Origin: Metaphire vulgaris
Taxonomy: Eukaryota; Annelida; Clitellata; Crassiclitellata; Megascolecidae
NCBI GenBank assembly: GCA_018105865.1
Contig: CM030834.1
Location: forward strand, 10,685,719 to 10,749,718
Length of the DNA stretch: 64,000 nt
Direction: 5' to 3'
The notes under the pieces were generated by a model that saw only the letters and a program-made list of their open reading frames with translations, did no database searches and was not told where the DNA came from. Position numbers and translations under genes: made by a program. Of this stretch, positions 1-12,290 are shown in pieces. Numbering within the stretch: position 1 is the stretch's first letter; each line of letters opens with the position of its first letter.

Positions 1-684
1 AAAACCAACAGTATAGAGAAAAATAACATGACTAATCATTTTGCAAAATAGGCCTACTCCTACAGTTGCAATAAGCAGGGGGAAACTGTTAATGCATGTC
101 AAGGCACCTACAACTTACAACTTGCAGTCAAAAGTGTTTTGTGCAAATGTATTACGGCGATTTATAAGTACCGTGCAAATGCATACTTTTGCCCCAGCAC
201 ATGGACGAGTACTTGGGCAATTATTCCGCCACCATGGTGGAGTCAGTTTCTATGAATACAAATGATAATAATTTTTTGTCCTAAGTTTTGTGCCAAAACA
301 TAGGCTGAAACCAAAGAACTGAAGTTGCAGCACAACTACTGTTCAACAGAAACAGTAAAACATCTCAAACAGCGAATACAAGAAAAGAAAACATACAGAT
401 GAAACTTGGTGAAGTCCTGAAAGTGAGGGTTGAATTGAAACATAAAAATAGAGAGTGGGATTGCCACATTTAAGGGCAAGCAATGCAGAACTGTCCTTAT
501 TAATTACAAATTTTATTTTCAGATGTACATCATGTGGAAACTGTACCAAATACTAATTTAATATAGGATTTAGAAATTCAATGAATGCCAATGCACAATT
601 CTAGAAGTTTTAAAAATACTAAAAATTATCATTTCTCTTTGTCAATTTTGAAAGCGCCTTGCAAAAAAAACAACAGAAAATAAC

Positions 685-957
685 CTGGAAATGTTGCTGT
701 ACAGTTGTTAAGTTTCACATACTCAACAACACCTGCGATTTCACTATACAAATTTTCCGGTCTAAGTTTATCCTGAGAGTGTTGCTGCCAGCAAAACACA
801 TTCTGTGGATTTGGATCGATTTGATAAGACAAACATGATGCATTCATTCTACACCGAGCCTCACATATATCCTGTGTTGTAACGTCTTTGATAGGTATAG
901 CATCAATTGATCGTAAGCCAGGATTAATGATGTAGAAAGCAGTGAAACAGTTAGAAC
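685..957 (-). CDS. U1 PAN/Apple exon (group I)
   Basis: 273 nt, 91 codons, phase 1-1. The acceptor is tttggacag and the exon opens with codons for SNCFTAF. Six cysteines are visible (SNC, ICEA, ARC, SCL, FCW, NNC) and there are two N-glycosylation sequons (NAS and NCT). The donor after CCAG is gttatt, a poor match to the GTRAGT consensus. Reading through it gives tails that differ in frame between copies, so the exon very likely ends there. It carries GLRSID and EYVKLNNCTATFP. This is the most 3' PAN exon visible. Confidence 0.85.
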
Positions 958-1705
958 CTGTCCAAATGTGAAACATTATGACAGTGTGCACAACATGCAA
1001 AAATCATAGAATACCAAAAGTGCGTTTTGATAAACAAAAGCAGAAATAATGCATTAAACAATGGTTGTCATCAAACATTTTATTTATTCAATTCGTGCAG
1101 GTTAGAAAAATAGTGCCCATACCATAAATACTCTAATAGAAGCCCCTGGGCTTTATTACCGTAAAAGAGGCCCGCCAGTATTAGAACATTTTCAATTGTC
1201 TATGTTTCACTTGCATGTGATTGTAAATGCTAAATGAATGTACCTCGTTGGTAAGTAAACACAGAATAGTACTTTTTCACAGCTTTCATCAGAATCAAAC
1301 TTATCGATCAGTGCAACCTTTAATCATTGCATAAGAGACTTTGTGAAACATTTTTATATACATTTTATTAGGCTTTTACTAGAGCCCACACTTATGTTCA
1401 AGACCTGGCTTGTTTTAGGAGGATTTATGGTAGACAGTAATTAGGAATCACAACAGACAAGTTAATAACATTCAGAAAATGACATTTTCTTTGAAATATG
1501 GTGCAACAGTTCATAATGTCAATTGGGCATATCACTTGGATACTTGGGGTTGCGTTTGCACTGCATCACAGTTTATTTCCAGAAAAAAGAAAAATTCATC
1601 TCAATATCTCACTATTATAACTATTTACACCATGCGATATGTTCAATACGTTAATATACAAGTATGTAGTACTTAATTCAAAAGGATCTGAGTTGTACAA
1701 TGCAC

Positions 1706-1762
1706 CTGTTGTGGACAATGATGATGATGATGATGATGATGATGGTAAAGAAGCTGTGGTGC
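1706..1762 (-). CDS. U1 linker A exon, polyserine
   Basis: 57 nt, phase 1-1, between acceptor catgttttag and donor gtgcat. The peptide is TTASLP, eight serines from a pure TCA tract, then LSTT. On the plus strand the tract appears as a TGA/ATG microsatellite. It splices in frame to the U1 PAN exon, about 750 bp downstream on the minus strand. Confidence 0.75.
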
Positions 1763-2119
1763 CTAAAACATGAAGAGACATCGTTGAAAATAGATTCATT
1801 CAATCTCATATCCACCAAAATATTATTTTACATTTGGACATACAATAAAAGCAAATGGAATTACAAAACCTATAGTAACAAAATGGAAAGTCTCCCAAAG
1901 TCATGTCAGTTGGTCGCCCAAAATTCCTCACATTGCAGCATATTTAAGGTGACAAGGAAGAATTCAAAACAGTTATAAAAGCAGTGGCACTGACTTTTTA
2001 GTACGGGTACCAGGGAAGACTCTTAAAATTGGTTTTGTGCACATGGACTTTCATAATTTAATGGAATGCTATTGAGTTTTAGACAGGGGTTGCAATGACG
2101 TTAGGAAACTATAAAATAA

Positions 2120-2466
2120 ATGCAAATAAATTCCTTCTTGAAATTCCCTTGTGTCGCACTAAATCTGGGTGTAGAGCTTTTAGTATGCATCCCCATATGT
2201 TTGGAATTCCCTTCCACTTGATATTCGTATGGCCTCTTCTCTAGATATTTTTAGGCGTCATCTTAAAACATATTTGTTTCCTCCTTAAGTCTTTGTGTTG
2301 CCATGACTGATTTTTTTGGTTTTGACTTGGACCGAATCAACCCTCCTCGGCTACAGTCTGCTCTGTCGATAGGCACTGCAGTTTGTGGTCTGAGGCATCC
2401 CCGATGAACACCTATGTGTTTGAAATGGACGATAAAATTAATTTGAATTTGAATTTTTGAATAAAA
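2120..2466 (+). mobile_element. 5'-truncated LINE 3' end
   Basis: The plus strand encodes the typical C-terminus of a non-LTR retrotransposon ORF2, WNSLPLDIRMASSLDIF followed by RRHLKTYLF, with a stop at 2286-2288. The preceding GCRAFS is in a neighbouring frame, so there is a 1-bp frameshift. The 3' end has GAATTT-like repeats. The spacer after U3 (about 6838) lacks the insertion, and ATAAAAT flanks both sides here, a likely target duplication. Confidence 0.8.
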
Positions 2467-3154
2467 TCCAAAAACCAACAGTATAGAGAAAAATAACATG
2501 ACTAATCATTTTGCAAAATAGGCCTACTCCTACAGTTGCAATAAGCAGGGGGAAACTGTTAATGCATGTCAAGGCACCTACAACTTACAACTTGCAGTCA
2601 AAAGTGTTTTGTGCAAATGTATTACGGCGATTTATAAGTACCGGTGCAAATGCATACTTTTGCCCCAGCACATGGACGAGTACTTGGGCAATTATTCCGC
2701 CACCATGGTGGAGTCAGTTTCTATGAATACAAATGATAATAATTTTTTGTCCTAAGTTTTGTGCCAAAACATAGGCTGAAACCAAAGAACTGAAGTTGCA
2801 GCACAACTACTGTTCAACAGAAACAGTAAAACATCTCAAACAGCGAATACAAGAAAAGAAAACATACAGATGAAACTTGGTGAAGTCCTGAAAGTGAGGG
2901 TTGAATTGAAACATAAAAATAGAGAGTGGGATTGCCACATTTAAGGGCAAGCAATGCAGAACTGTCCTTATTAATTACAAATTTTATTTTCAGATGTACA
3001 TCATGTGGAAACTGTACCAAATACTAATTTAATATAGGATTTAGAAATTCAATGAATGCCAATGCCCAATTCTAGAAGTTTTAAAAATACTAAAAATTAT
3101 CATTTCTCATTGTCAATTTTGAAAGAGCCTTGCAAAAAAACAACAGAAAATAAC

Positions 3155-3427
3155 CTGGAAATGTTGCTGTACAGTTGTTAAGTTTCACATACTCAACAAC
3201 ACCTGCGATTTCACTATACAAATTTTCCGGTCTAAGTTTATCCTGAGAGTGTTGCTGCCAGCAAAACACATTCTGTGGATTTGGATCGATTTGATAAGAC
3301 AAACATGATGCATTCATTCTACACCGAGCCTCACATATATCCTGCGTTGTAACGTCTTTGATAGGTATAGCATCAATTGATTGTAAGCCAGGATTAATGA
3401 TGTAGAAAGCAGTGAAACAGTTAGAAC
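3155..3427 (-). CDS. U2 PAN/Apple exon (group I)
   Basis: 273 nt, phase 1-1. Nearly identical to U1: the clearest protein change is GLQSID for GLRSID. The same six cysteines, the same acceptor and the same weak donor gttatt are kept. U1 and U2 are the most similar pair in the group, including most of their introns, so this duplication is recent. Confidence 0.85.
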
Positions 3428-4182
3428 CTGTCCAAATGTGAAACATTATGACAGTGTGCACAACATGCAAAAATCATAGAATACCAAAAGTGCGTTTTGA
3501 TAAACAAAAGCAGAAATAATGCATTAAACCATGGTTGTCATCAAACGTTTTATTTATTCAATTCGTGCAGGTTAGAAAAATAGTGCCCATACCATAAATA
3601 CTCTAATAGAAGCCCCTGGGCTTTATTACCGTAAAAGAGGCCCGACAGTATTAGAACATATTCAATTGTCCATATTTCACTTGCTTGTAATAGTAAATGC
3701 TAAATGAATGTACTTTATTGATAAGTAAACACAGAATAGTACTTTTTCACAGCTTTCATCAGAATCAAACTTATCGATCGGTGCAACCTTTAATCATTGC
3801 ATAAGAGACTTTGTGAAACATTTTTATATACATTTTATTAGGCTTTTACTAGAGACCACACTTATGTTCAAGACCCGGCTTGTTTTAGGAGGATTTATGG
3901 TAGACAGTAATTAGGAATCACAACAGACAAGTTAATAACATGCAGAAATGCCAGAAAATGACATTATCTTTTAAATATAGTGCAACAGTTCATAATGTGA
4001 AGTGGGCATATCACTTGGATACTAGGGGTTGCATTTGCACTGCATCACAATTTATTTCCAGAAAATAATATTCATCTCAATATCTCACTATTATAACTAT
4101 TTACACCATGCGATATGTTCAATACGTTAATATACAAGTATGTAGTACTTAATTCAAAAATGATCTGAGCTGTACAATGCAC

Positions 4183-4242
4183 CTGTTGTGGACAATGATG
4201 ATGATGATGATAATGATGATGATGGTAAAGAAGCTGTGGTGC
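4183..4242 (-). CDS. U2 linker A exon, polyserine
   Basis: 60 nt, phase 1-1, donor gtgcat. The serine tract has nine codons with one TCA changed to TTA, giving SSSLSSSSS between TTASLP and LSTT. Confidence 0.75.
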
Positions 4243-5061
4243 CTAAAACATGAAGAGACATCGTTCAAAATAGATTCATTCAATCTCATATCCATCAAAA
4301 CATCATTTTAAATTTGGACATAAAAAAGAGCAAATTTAATGGAATTACAAAACTTATAGTAACCAAAAATGGAAAGTCTCCCAATGACATGTCAATTTGA
4401 CTGCAATAACTCCTCACATGACAACATATTCAATGTGACAAGGCATTTCATTGAAATTCAATAAAGTCATACAAGCAGTGTACTGACTTTAGTATGGGTA
4501 CTGGGACAGACTCTTGAAATTAGTTTTCTGCACATCATATGGACTTTCATAACTTTTTAAAAATGCCATAGAGTACTGGTCTGAGGGTTGCAATGAAATT
4601 TCAAGGACAAGCAGTATGGAAAAAAATAACATGACTAATCATTTTGCAAAATAGGCCTACTCCTGCAGCTGCAATATGCACTGCCAAACTGTTAATGAAT
4701 GTCAAGACTCTTACAACTTACAATTGCATTAACTTGCATTAACAAGCTACTTTGTGCAAAATATATTACAGCATTTTAGTACTGGGTCAAATGCATACTT
4801 TTGCCCCAGCACATGGACGAGTACTTGGGCAATTATTCCGCCACCATTGTGGAGTCGGTTTCTATGAATACAAGTGATAATATTTTTGTCCTAAGTTTTG
4901 TGGCAAAACAGAGGCTGAAACCAAGGAACTGACATTGCAGCACAATTACTGTTCAACAGAGACAGTAAAACATCTCAAACAGCGAATACAAGAAAAGAAA
5001 ACATACAGATGAAGCATGGTGAAGTTCTAAAAGTGAGGGTTGAATTGAATGTTTATGTAAT

Positions 5062-5119
5062 GGAGAGACAGAGAGACAGACAGAGAGACAGACAGAGAAA
5101 GAGAGAGACAGACAGAGAC

Positions 5120-5150
<31 letters not shown>

Positions 5151-5167
5151 CAGAGAGAGAGAGAGAG

Positions 5168-5206
<39 letters not shown>
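5062..5206. repeat. (GA)n-rich microsatellite in group I intron
   Basis: About 145 bp of GA and GACA repeats replace a short AT-rich stretch found at the equivalent place in other cassettes. Long Ser/Leu or Arg/Glu reading frames across it are artefacts of the repeat. Confidence 0.95.
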
Positions 5207-5209
<3 letters not shown>

Positions 5210-5425
5210 CCAGATTTAAGGGCAAGCAATGCAGAACTGTCCTTATTACCAATTTTATTTTCAGTTATAAATCATGTGGAAACTGTACCGATTACCAGTT
5301 TAATATAGGATTTAGATATTCAATGAATGCCAAGTCCCAATCCTAGAAGCTTAAAAAGTACTAAAAATGATCATTTCTCTTTGTCAGTTTTAAAAGCGCC
5401 TTGCAAGAAAACAACAGAAAATAAC

Positions 5426-5698
5426 CTGGAAATGTTCCTGTACAGTTGTTAAGTTTCATATACTCAACAACACCTGCGATCTCATTATACAAATTTTCCG
5501 GTCTAAGTTTATCCTGAGAGTGTTGCTGCCAGCAAAACACATTCTGTGGATTTGGATCAATTTGATAAGACAAACATGATGCATTCATTCTACACCGAGC
5601 CTCACATATATCCTGTGTTGTAACGTCTTTGATAGGTATAGCATCAATTGATCGTAAGCCAGGATTAATGATGTAGAAAGCAGTGAAACAGTTAGAAC
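5426..5698 (-). CDS. U3 PAN/Apple exon (group I)
   Basis: 273 nt, phase 1-1, GLRSID form. The C-terminal part reads NEIAGVVEYM and NNCTGTFP, shared with U4, unlike SEIAGVVEYV in U1 and U2. All cysteines and both sequons are intact. The donor is again gttatt after CCAG. Confidence 0.85.
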
Positions 5699-6443
5699 CT
5701 GTCCAAATGTGAAACATTATGACAGTGTGCACAACATGCAAAAATCATAGAATACCAAAAGTGCGTTTTGATAAACAAAAAGCAGAAATAATACATTAAA
5801 CAATGGTTGTCATCAAACATTTTATTTATTCAATTCGTGCAGGTTAGAAAAATAGTGCCCATACCATAAATACTCTAATAGAAGCCCCTGGGCTTTATTA
5901 CCGTAAAAGAGGCCCGCCATTATTAGAACATTTTCAATTATCCATATTTCACTTGCATGTGATTGTAAATGCTAAATGAATGTACCTCGTTGGTAAGTAA
6001 ACACAGAATAGTACTTTTTCATAGCTTTCATCAGAATCAAACTTATCAATCAGTGCAACCTTTAATCATTGCAAAAGAGACTTTGTGAAACATTTTTATA
6101 TACATTTTATTAGGCTTTTACTAGAGACCACACTTATGTTCAAGACCTGGCTTGTTTTAGGAGGATTTATGGTAGACAGTAATTAGGAATCACAACAGAC
6201 AAGTTAATAACATTCAGAAAATGACATTATCTTTTAAATATAGTGCAACAGTTCGTAATGTCAAGTGGGCATATCACTTGGATACTTGGGGTTGCGTTTG
6301 CACTGCATCACAGTTTATTTCCAGAAAAAAGAAAAATTCATCTCAATATCTCACTATTATAACTATTTACACCATGCAATATGTTCAATACGTTAATATA
6401 CAAATATGTAGTAATTCAAAATGATCTGAGCTGTACAATGCAC

Positions 6444-6491
6444 CTGTTGTGGACAATGATGATGATGATGATGGTAAAGAAGCTGTGGTGC
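6444..6491 (-). CDS. U3 linker A exon, short polyserine
   Basis: 48 nt, phase 1-1, with only five TCA serine codons, the shortest of the group. The flanking TTASLP and LSTT and both splice sites match the other copies. Confidence 0.75.
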
Positions 6492-7528
6492 CTAAAACAC
6501 GAAGAAACATCGTTCAAAGTTGATTCATTCAATCTCATATCCACCAAAATATCATTTTAAATTTGGACATACAATAAAAGCAAATGGAATTACAAAACCT
6601 ATAGTAACAAAATGGAAAGTCTCCCAAAGTCATGTCAGTTGGTCGCCCAAAATTCCTGACATTGCAGCATATTTAAGGTGACAAGAAAGAATTGAAAAAG
6701 GTTATAAAAGCAGTAGCACTGACTTTTTAGTACAGGTACCAGAGAAGACTCTTAAAATTGGTTTTGTGCACATGGACTTTTATAATTTAATGGAATGCTA
6801 TTTAGTCTTAGACAGGGGTCACAATGACGTTAGGAAAGTATAAAATTCAAAGACCAACAGTATAGAGGAAAATAGCATGACTAATTAGTTTGCAAAAGAG
6901 GCCTACTCCTACAGCTGCAATAAGCAGGGGGAAACTGTTAATGCATGCCAAGGCACCTACAACTTACAACTAGCAGTCAGAAGTTTTTTGTGCAAATGTA
7001 TTACGGCAATTTATAAGTACCGGAGCAAATGCATACTTTTGCCCCAGCACATGGACAAGTACTTGGGCAATTATTCCGCCACCATGGTGGAGTCAGTATC
7101 TATGAATACAAGTGATAACATTTTTTGTCCTAAGTTTTGTGCCAAAACATAGGCTAAAACCAAAGGACTGAATTTGCAGCACAACTACTGTTCAACAGAG
7201 ACAGTAAAACATCTCAAACAGTGAATACAAGAAAAGAAAACATACAGATGAAACTTGGTGAAGTCCTGAAAGTGAGGGTTGAATTGAAACATAAAAATAG
7301 AGAGGGAGATTACCAGATTTAATGGCAAGCAATGCAGAAGTGTCCTTATTACCAATTTCATATTCAGTTGTACATCATGTGGATACTGTACCAATTACCA
7401 GTTTAATATAGGATTTAGATATTCAATGAATGCCAATGCCCAATTCTAGAAGTTTAAAAAGTACTAAAAATGATCATTTCTCTTTGTCAGTTTTAAAAGC
7501 GCCTTGCAAAAAAACAACAGAAAATAAC

Positions 7529-7801
7529 CTGGAAATGTTCCTGTACAGTTGTTAAGTTTCATATACTCAACAACACCGGCGTTTTCATTATACAAATTTT
7601 CCGGTCTAAGTCTATCCTGAGAGTGTTGCTGCCAGCAAAACACATTCTGTGGATTTGGATCAATTTGATAAGACAAACATGATGCATTCATTCTACACCG
7701 GGCCTCACATATATCCTGTGTTGTAACGTCTTTGATAGGTATAGCATCAATTGATTGTAAGCCAGGATTAATGATGTAGAAAGCAGTGAAACAGTTAGAA
7801 C
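7529..7801 (-). CDS. U4 PAN/Apple exon (group I)
   Basis: 273 nt, phase 1-1, GLQSID form. It differs from U3 by SQDRLRP for SQDKLRP and by NENAGVV, where Ile is replaced by Asn. The six cysteines are unchanged, so the module should still fold. Confidence 0.85.
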
Positions 7802-8585
7802 CTGTCCAAATGTGAAACATTATGACAGTGTGCACAACATGCAAAAATCATAGAATACCAAAAGTGCGTTTTGATAAACAAAAGCAGAAATAATGCATTA
7901 AACCATGGTTGTCATCAAACATTTTATTTATTCAATTCGTGCAGGTTAGAAAAATAGTGCCCACACCATAAATACTCTAATAGAAGCCCCTGGGCTTTAT
8001 TACCATAAAAGAGGCCCGCCAGTATTAGAACATATTCAATTGTCCATATTTCACTTGCTTGTAAATGTAAATGCTAAATGAATGCAAAGTTATTGATATG
8101 CAAAGTTACTTATTGATAAGTAAACACCGAATAGTGCGGTACTTTTACACAGCTTTCATCAGAATCAAACTTATCGATCAGTGCAACCTTTAATCATTGC
8201 ATAAGAGACTTTGTGAAACATTTTTATATACAGTACATTTTATTAGGCTTTTGCTAGAGACCACACTTATGTTCAAGACCCGGCTTGTTTTAGGAGGATT
8301 TATGGTAGACAGTAATTAGGAATCACAACAGACAAGTTAATAACATGCAGAAATGCCAGAAAATGACATTATCTTTTAAATATAGTGCAACAGTTCATAA
8401 TGTCAAGTGGGCATATCACTTGGATACTTGGGGTTGCATTTGCACTGCATCACAATTTATTTCCAGGAAAAAGTAAAATTCATCTCAATATCTCACTATT
8501 ATAACTATTTACACCATGCGATATGTTCAATACGTTAATATACAAATATGTAGTAATTCAAAATGATCTGAGCTGTACAATGCAC

Positions 8586-8645
8586 CTGTTGTGGACAATG
8601 ATGATGATGATGATGATGATGATGATGGTAAAGAAGCTGTGGTGC
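8586..8645 (-). CDS. U4 linker A exon, polyserine
   Basis: 60 nt, phase 1-1, with nine uninterrupted TCA serine codons, the longest pure tract in the array. On the plus strand the same bases produce spurious poly-Met and poly-Asp frames. Confidence 0.75.
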
Positions 8646-9464
8646 CTAAAACACGAAGAGACATCGTTCAAAATAGATTCATTCAATCTCATATCCATCA
8701 AAACATCATTTTAAATTTGGAAATAAATAAGAGCAAATTTAATGGAATTACAAAACTTAGAGTAACCAAAAATGGAAAGTCTCCCAATGACATGTCAATT
8801 TGACTGCAATAACTCCTCACATGACAACATATTCAATGTGACAAGGCATTTCATTGAAATTCAATAAAGTCATACAAGCAGTGTACTGACTTTAGTATGG
8901 GTACTGGGACAGACTCTTGAAAATTAGTTTTCTGCACATCATATGGACTTTCATAACTTTTTAAAAATGCCATAGAGTACTGGTCTGAGGGTTGCAATGA
9001 AATTTCAAGGACAAGCAGTATGGAGAAAAATAACATGATTATTCATTTTGCAAAATAGGCCTACCTCTGCAGCTGCAATATGCACTGCCAAACTGTTAAT
9101 GAATGTCAAGACTCTTACAACTTACAATTGCATTAACTTGCATTAACAAGCTACTTTTGTGCAAAATATATTACAGCATTTTAGTACTGGGGCAAATGTA
9201 TACTTTTGCCCCAGCACATGGACAAGTACTTGGGCAATTATTCCGCCACCATTGTGGAGTCGGTTTCTATGAATACAAGTGATAATATTTTTGTCCTAAG
9301 TTGTGTGTCAAAACAGAGGCTAAAACCAAAGAATTGACTTTGCAGCACAACTACTGTTCAACAGAGACAGTAAAACATCTCAAACAGCGAATACAAGAAA
9401 AGAAAACATACAGATGAAGCTTGGTGAAGTTCTAAAAGTGAGGGTTGAATTGAATGTTTATGAA

Positions 9465-9466
<2 letters not shown>

Positions 9467-9539
<73 letters not shown>

Positions 9540-9570
9540 CAGAGACAGAGAGACAGAGACAGAGAGAGAT

Positions 9571-9634
<64 letters not shown>
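9467..9634. repeat. (GA)n microsatellite in group I intron
   Basis: About 168 bp of GA repeats with a central GACA block, at the same intron position as the array at 5062-5206. The spacers beside U1, U2 and U4 lack it, in keeping with dimeric duplication. Confidence 0.95.
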
Positions 9635-9637
<3 letters not shown>

Positions 9638-9852
9638 CCAGATTTAAGGGCAAGCAATGCAGAACTGTCCTTATTACCAATTTTATTTTCAGTTGTACAT
9701 CATGTGAAAACTGTACCGATTACCAGTTTAATATAGGATTTAGATATTCAATGAATGCCAATGCCCAATTCTAGAAGTTTAAAAAGTACTAAAAATGATC
9801 ATTTCTCTTTGTCAGTTTTAAAAGCGCCTTGCAAAAAGCAACAGAAAATAAC

Positions 9853-10125
9853 CTGGAAATGTTGCTGTACAGTTGTTAAGTTTCATATACTCAACAACAC
9901 CTGCGATCTCATTATACAAATTGTCCGGTCTAAGTTTATCCTGAGAGTGTTGCTGCCAGCAAAACACATTCTGTGGATTTGGATCAATTTGATAAGACAA
10001 ACATGATGCATTCATTCTACACCGAGCCTCACATATATCCTGCGTTGTAACGTCTTTGATAGGTATAGCATCAATTGATCGTAAGCCAGGATTAATGATG
10101 TAGAAAGCAGTGAAACAGTTAGAAC
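9853..10125 (-). CDS. U5 PAN/Apple exon (group I)
   Basis: 273 nt, phase 1-1. It reads GLRSID, RPDNLYNEIAG and CTATFP, mixing features of U1 and U3. It is the first group I PAN exon in transcript order. Its linkers lie about 3 kb away because transposons fill the intron between 10.4 and 12.4 kb. Confidence 0.85.
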
Positions 10126-10434
10126 CTGTCCAAATGTGAAACATTATGACAGTGTGCACAACATGAAAAAATCGTAGAATACCAAAAGTGCGCTTTGATA
10201 AACAAAAGCAGAAATAATGCGTTAAACAATGGTTGTCATCAAACACTTTATTTATTCAATTCGTGCAGGTTAGGAAACTAGTGCACATACCCAAAATATT
10301 CAAATAGAATCCTCTGGGATTTATTAAAAGGGGCCCATCTGTATTAATGTTATTAATTTAACCCTTGCAGATGTTGAAAAAACTGCACATAAACAGTTAT
10401 TAAAAAGCTACGTATTACTGTATTCAGTGGCGTA

Positions 10435-10740
10435 GCCAAGGGAGGGTAAAACTCCTCCTTGGGCACTGATGAAAATGTTTGTTTAATGTGTTTCCATGGA
10501 TTTATAATTTTCGGATGCGGTTTTGAGTGTCAAACCCCCCTTGGGGCTGCTGACCAAAATTTTTTAGCGCCATAGGCGTGACGACCTTTTTTTGCTTGCC
10601 AGCATCTCAAAGGAAAAATTTTAGAAGAAAAAACATAGGATAGACACATAGGATGACTTTTTTTTGCTTGTCAAGATTTTTTGAAAGTTGGTTACGGTCA
10701 AAAGTCAACCCCCCTTCCGAAAATCCTGTCTATGCCACTG
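10435..10740. mobile_element. hAT-like MITE, CAGTGGCGTAGC type
   Basis: Ends are CAGTGGCGTAGCC and TATGCCACTG. Flanking 8-mers ACTGTATT and ACTGTACG agree at six of eight positions, an aged target duplication. It has no coding capacity. The interior holds TTTGCTTGTCA-like motifs that recur in other elements of the window. Confidence 0.7.
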
Positions 10741-11257
10741 ACTGTACGTAATGCAATGGTGCTATGTATTGTAAAGTAACAGTCAACTGCAACTGATTTA
10801 CATATCTGCTATTGGTGCAAAGAAACATGTTAAAAGTTAGACATATAAAATGTAGTTCCAGTTTGGCTTATTACAAATATGCAACTTAATTGCTAATGGA
10901 AATTCCATGGCAATATAATAGGAAAACAGAACTAATTTGCTAACTGGAAGTACAGAAGAGATTAACTTTTATAAATACCCGGTAGATCTCTTAATATGAA
11001 AATTTCCAAAGAAAATTTGATTATATGGGACTGATAAATTGAATAATGTTCAGCAGATCAATTCAAAATTCAGTGTTTCTCAAACTGTGTGCCGCGGCAC
11101 ACTAGTGTGCCGCGCGAGATTATCAGGTGTGCCGTGGGATTTGTTGGAAATTTTATTAAATTTAAAATGTCAATGTTTTAAATATCTCAGATCAATGACT
11201 GTGCTCCAATACTCTGTCTTGTACCGTTGTACGCATAGCCAGTGAGGGTCGTAGCGT

Positions 11258-11623
11258 CACAACTTGATTAGCTTGGTTCAGAGAACAGATGCAAGTCTGA
11301 TGAAATCTAGAGTCTTGATAATTCGCCCCCTGGGACCTTGGAGGACGGGAAGCGCAGCATTGCATGCAAAGCCCCTTGGTATACGAGACGATGCTGGTAT
11401 GGAGAGGGGTTGTGACTTTTGCAGTTAAAACTACATGGGGCCAAGTAGGCTAAGTCATTAAGATACAACCCTGCCCCAAGACTGTTTAATACTTGGTATT
11501 TAATTGCCTTGACCCTGCCCGGTGTCTGGTTTGTGGCACCTAAGGGGGTGTTATCTGCAGAGCGACTGTGTGCCGGCAGAGAGGACTTGCATCTGTTCTC
11601 TGAACCAAGCTAATCAAGTTGTG
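11258..11623. mobile_element. Nested TIR element with perfect 40-bp ends
   Basis: Bases 11258-11297 are the exact reverse complement of 11584-11623. The 366-bp element has no reading frame of note. I cannot assign a superfamily because no clear target duplication is visible. Confidence 0.75.
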
Positions 11624-11710
11624 AACTTCATAAAATCCTGACCACTTAAATTTGACTTCTTTCAAAGCTCTGCGAGGCAATGGATTCCGAATATACATGC
11701 ATATTGTACC

Positions 11711-12290
11711 CATAGAAGCCTAGGTAGAGCACCTGGAAGTGGAAGGTCAACCGCAGGCAACCAACAAAATCGGTCTAAGTTGGTCAACGATCTAAACCGC
11801 TTAAGAAATCAGCGGTTTTGCGTATTTTCACGTAATTTTAGATTGTTTTCAACTTGCAATTGCTCGGAAACTTTGAAGGCTAAAAAGATGAGGTATACAC
11901 CAATGTTTTGCATTTTTATTCCTCTTTCAAACGATCCGTGCAAAATTTTTTTTAAAAATTGTGAGGGGACCACTTTCTGGCCTAAAACAAACCCTCCCTC
12001 CAAAAAATTTTTTGGGTTCCAAGCTGTGTAGCAAAAACGGTTGAGTGGTAGTCTATCTTAAATCTTTGGTTACGGCAAAGTTGTAGGGAATATAATTGGA
12101 ACAAAATTGGAACAAAATTAATCAAACATTTTGAAAATCGGACTGTATTTGGTTGAGATATCGTCTCCTGCCCCGATCACCCTCTGTATAGTAACCATAG
12201 AAATTATGCTCATTGATGGCCTAAGTTAGTCAAATTCTTAAATTCTCTGCCCAACGTTGACCTTCCAGGTATTCTAACTAGGCTTTTATG
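11711..12290. mobile_element. Nested imperfect TIR element
   Basis: CATAGAAGCCTAGGTAGAG at the left matches the reverse complement of the right end, with a few substitutions and a 6-bp indel before GGTCAAC. Small reading frames inside do not resemble any protein I know. Confidence 0.6.

Larger units (their letters stand above)
1..10260. repeat. Group I tandem array, five 2.1-2.5 kb cassettes
   Basis: Each cassette contains one PAN exon, one polyserine linker exon and long conserved intron. PAN exon starts are 2470, 2271, 2103 and 2324 bp apart. The first bases of the window reappear at about 2470, so the array probably continues to the left. Spacers after U1 and U3 resemble each other, as do those after U2 and U4, which indicates a dimeric higher-order duplication. 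Similarity stops at about 10,270, where transposon-rich intron begins. Outside the listed exons I see no other supported gene in this stretch. Confidence 0.9.

Noticed and set aside
309..340. Possible small exon TAGTTGTGC... between ctgttgaacag and gtttca in group I introns
   Set aside because: 27 nt and in phase, but the donor is poor, the peptide is hydrophobic with a stray Cys, and it is not Ser/Thr-rich.
2866..2885. 20-nt splice-flanked stretch (after ctcactttcag, before gtatgt) conserved in all group I cassettes
   Set aside because: It lies where linker B would be and one frame is Ser/Thr-rich, but 20 nt would break the phase 1-1 rule, so I do not call it an exon.
4953..5308. Long Ser/Leu and Arg/Glu-rich reading frames on both strands, also at 9358-9680
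   Set aside because: They are translations of (GA)n microsatellites without splice sites or conservation in the other cassettes.
8591..8803. Poly-Asp plus-strand frame, and poly-Met frame at 8523
   Set aside because: Antisense of the TCA polyserine linker exon.
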